64,000 bases of DNA. It comes from Arabidopsis thaliana (Eukaryota > Streptophyta > Magnoliopsida > Brassicales > Brassicaceae). The stretch lies in assembly GCF_000001735.4 (NCBI RefSeq), contig NC_003075.7, forward strand, positions 2,171,001-2,235,000. The letters run 5' to 3'. Position numbers and translations under genes: made by a program. Each line of letters begins with the position of its first letter. The first letter of the stretch is position 1. The notes under the pieces were generated by a model. That model made no database searches. It worked only from the letters and a program-made list of their open reading frames with translations, and had not been told where the DNA came from. This document shows, piece after piece, positions 60,197 through 64,000 of this stretch.

Positions 60197-60911
60197 TAAC
60201 ATATCCTCAAAAAGAGTTTATATTTCACTAAAGAAAGTTTACTAAAGATGAAATTAAAGAATTTAAAATAATTATTTACTCAACTAAATTCGGGTATAAT
60301 TCGGTGACAATGTTTCCATACCAAAGTAACCAAAATAAACCTAATTATCCGAATATCCACCCCAAATTACATATTTTTTGTATCTTACTCTATCCATAAT
60401 CTTTTAAATTTTGGTAATTTCGAACCTGCGACTTAACATCTGTTATTGGGTTCTACGGAAGTCGTTACCGGTTAACGGTAAAATATAAATCGTGGTTTTT
60501 TAGACCACTTTTTTTTGCTTTTCTAATTTCACTTAATTTTGTTAACGCCGTTAACGATTTCCGTAACGCCCAATAACAGATGTTAAGTCGCAAATTCGAA
60601 ATTACCAAAATTTAAAAGACCATGGATTTAAAAGACAACAAAAAATAATTTAGCTATTTTTATTCCAATTTTAAAATTACAGGTATTAAACGGCCAAATA
60701 AAAAATAAACCGCGGTTTTTAGGCTTTTCCTTTTAATATGTATTCTCAAAAAGAATTTATACTAAAGATGAAATTTAAAGAATTTAAAATAATTATTTAC
60801 TCAACTAAATTCGGGTATAATTCGGTGACAATGTGTCCATAAAGTAACCAAAATAAACCGAATTATCCGAATACCCACCCCAAGTTACATGTTTCTTGTA
60901 TCGTACTCTAG
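60197..60911 (+). repeat. Direct repeat of about 185 bp flanking a fold-back element
   Basis: Copy 1 (about 60197-60392) and copy 2 (about 60733-60909) share CTACTAAAGATGAAATT-like sequence, TTCGGGTATAATTCGGTGAC, CCAAAATAAACC and the end TGTATC(T/G)TACTCTA. Copy 2 is slightly shorter. The fold-back element starts directly at the end of copy 1. Confidence 0.85.
60393..60628. mobile_element. MITE-like fold-back element, about 235 bp
   Basis: The left arm 60393-60482 (ATCCATAATCTTTTAAATTT, GACTTAACATCTGTTATTGG) and right arm about 60540-60628 are inverted copies with a few mismatches, around a spacer of about 55 bp. No ORF. A clear target duplication was not found. It could be a MITE or a local inverted duplication. 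Confidence 0.65.
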
Positions 60912-60956
60912 TTTCTCTAGCACCAATGCAGATGAGGTCAGAAAATAATGGAATAT

Positions 60957-63638
<2,682 letters not shown>

Positions 63639-64000
63639 TTATCTATTAACGTTTCCTTATTAAAACCTATTGTTTGGCTTTAAATAAACAGATTTTGATT
63701 TGTATTTATTCTCTTGGAGAATTGTGGATCAAATACGAAGAGACTTTTCTATCACGAACACTTGACTTTTAGGGTGACGTAAGGAGCAAGGCAAAAAGAC
63801 TTTTCTTCCCTAAATTGCGCTTACGTAAACGATACGTCGAACACTTCGTTGTCATTATGCCTTAAGTGGCATGTAAATGTCTTCGATAGTAACACTGGAA
63901 AGAGCGACGTCGTTTCCGCTTCCAAATAGTTTGGAAACTACAAGGGAATGAATATGAAACGAGTCAAGGCCTAGTACGGGTTTCATATACTGTCAAGGAT
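63639..64000 (-). promoter_or_regulatory. Upstream region of CRK36
   Basis: Promoter side of CRK36. A TATA-like TTTATTTAAAG (minus) lies near 63679-63690. A TTGACTTTT element, which contains a W-box core on plus, is at about 63763. No other gene starts in this stretch. Confidence 0.4.

Larger units (their letters stand above)
59846..60956. other. Intergenic region with direct-repeat / inverted-repeat / direct-repeat structure
   Basis: Between two convergent genes. Details are given in the two entries that follow; otherwise AT-rich, with no ORF. Confidence 0.7.

Overview
The window looks like Arabidopsis thaliana, or a very close relative, near the pericentromeric edge of the short arm of chromosome 4. 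The five intact genes at the right end match, in order, orientation and reconstructed length, what I recall of At4g04450 (WRKY42, 528 aa), At4g04460 (saposin-type aspartic protease, 508 aa), At4g04470 (PMP22, 190 aa), At4g04480 (398 aa) and At4g04490 (CRK36, 658 aa). All exon joins are GT-AG and keep frame. The assignment rests on memory and splice logic, not on a database search.

Region 1 (1-5.6 kb) is a minus-strand LINE (Ta11-like) with decayed ORF1 and ORF2. It sits inside a sequence that occurs again, without the LINE, at 10.4-10.95 kb. Region 2 (5.6-16.6 kb) has no intact gene. It is a mosaic of relics: three inverted duplications of gene fragments (FBD at about 7.9-8.2 kb, histone H2A.Z at about 13.0-13.8 kb, F-box/LRR at about 14.2-15.4 kb), a near-identical 558-bp tandem repeat carrying an FBD domain, a decayed LINE end holding a fresh tRNA-derived SINE, and an AT-rich block that may be Helitron-related.

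Region 3 (17-44 kb) is a nest of LTR retrotransposons. Copia-1 (17979-23314, plus) has two identical LTRs but a dead gag-pol, and it sits inside a non-coding LTR-type remnant. Copia-2 (27165-32993, minus) carries one uninterrupted 1020-codon gag-pol from which most of the integrase and the reverse transcriptase core are missing, and it splits an acidic-protein reading frame. Copia-3 (34875-43952, plus) is older and is itself interrupted inside its integrase domain by a CACTA (En/Spm) transposon (37276-41250) carrying a decayed TNPA-like gene. All three LTR elements and the CACTA have matching target-site duplications in the window.

Region 4 (44-64 kb) is genic. WRKY42 and the aspartic protease lie in tandem on plus. 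PMP22 is convergent to the protease and divergent from the At4g04480-like gene. CRK36 lies on minus at the right end, separated from the At4g04480-like gene by a direct-repeat/inverted-repeat structure. These genes do not form one pathway; they act in transcription, vacuolar proteolysis, peroxisome membrane, plastid (predicted) and plasma-membrane signalling. The most unusual part is the cluster of fold-back gene fragments at 7.9-16.5 kb, which could produce hairpin RNAs matching H2A.Z and F-box/FBD genes.
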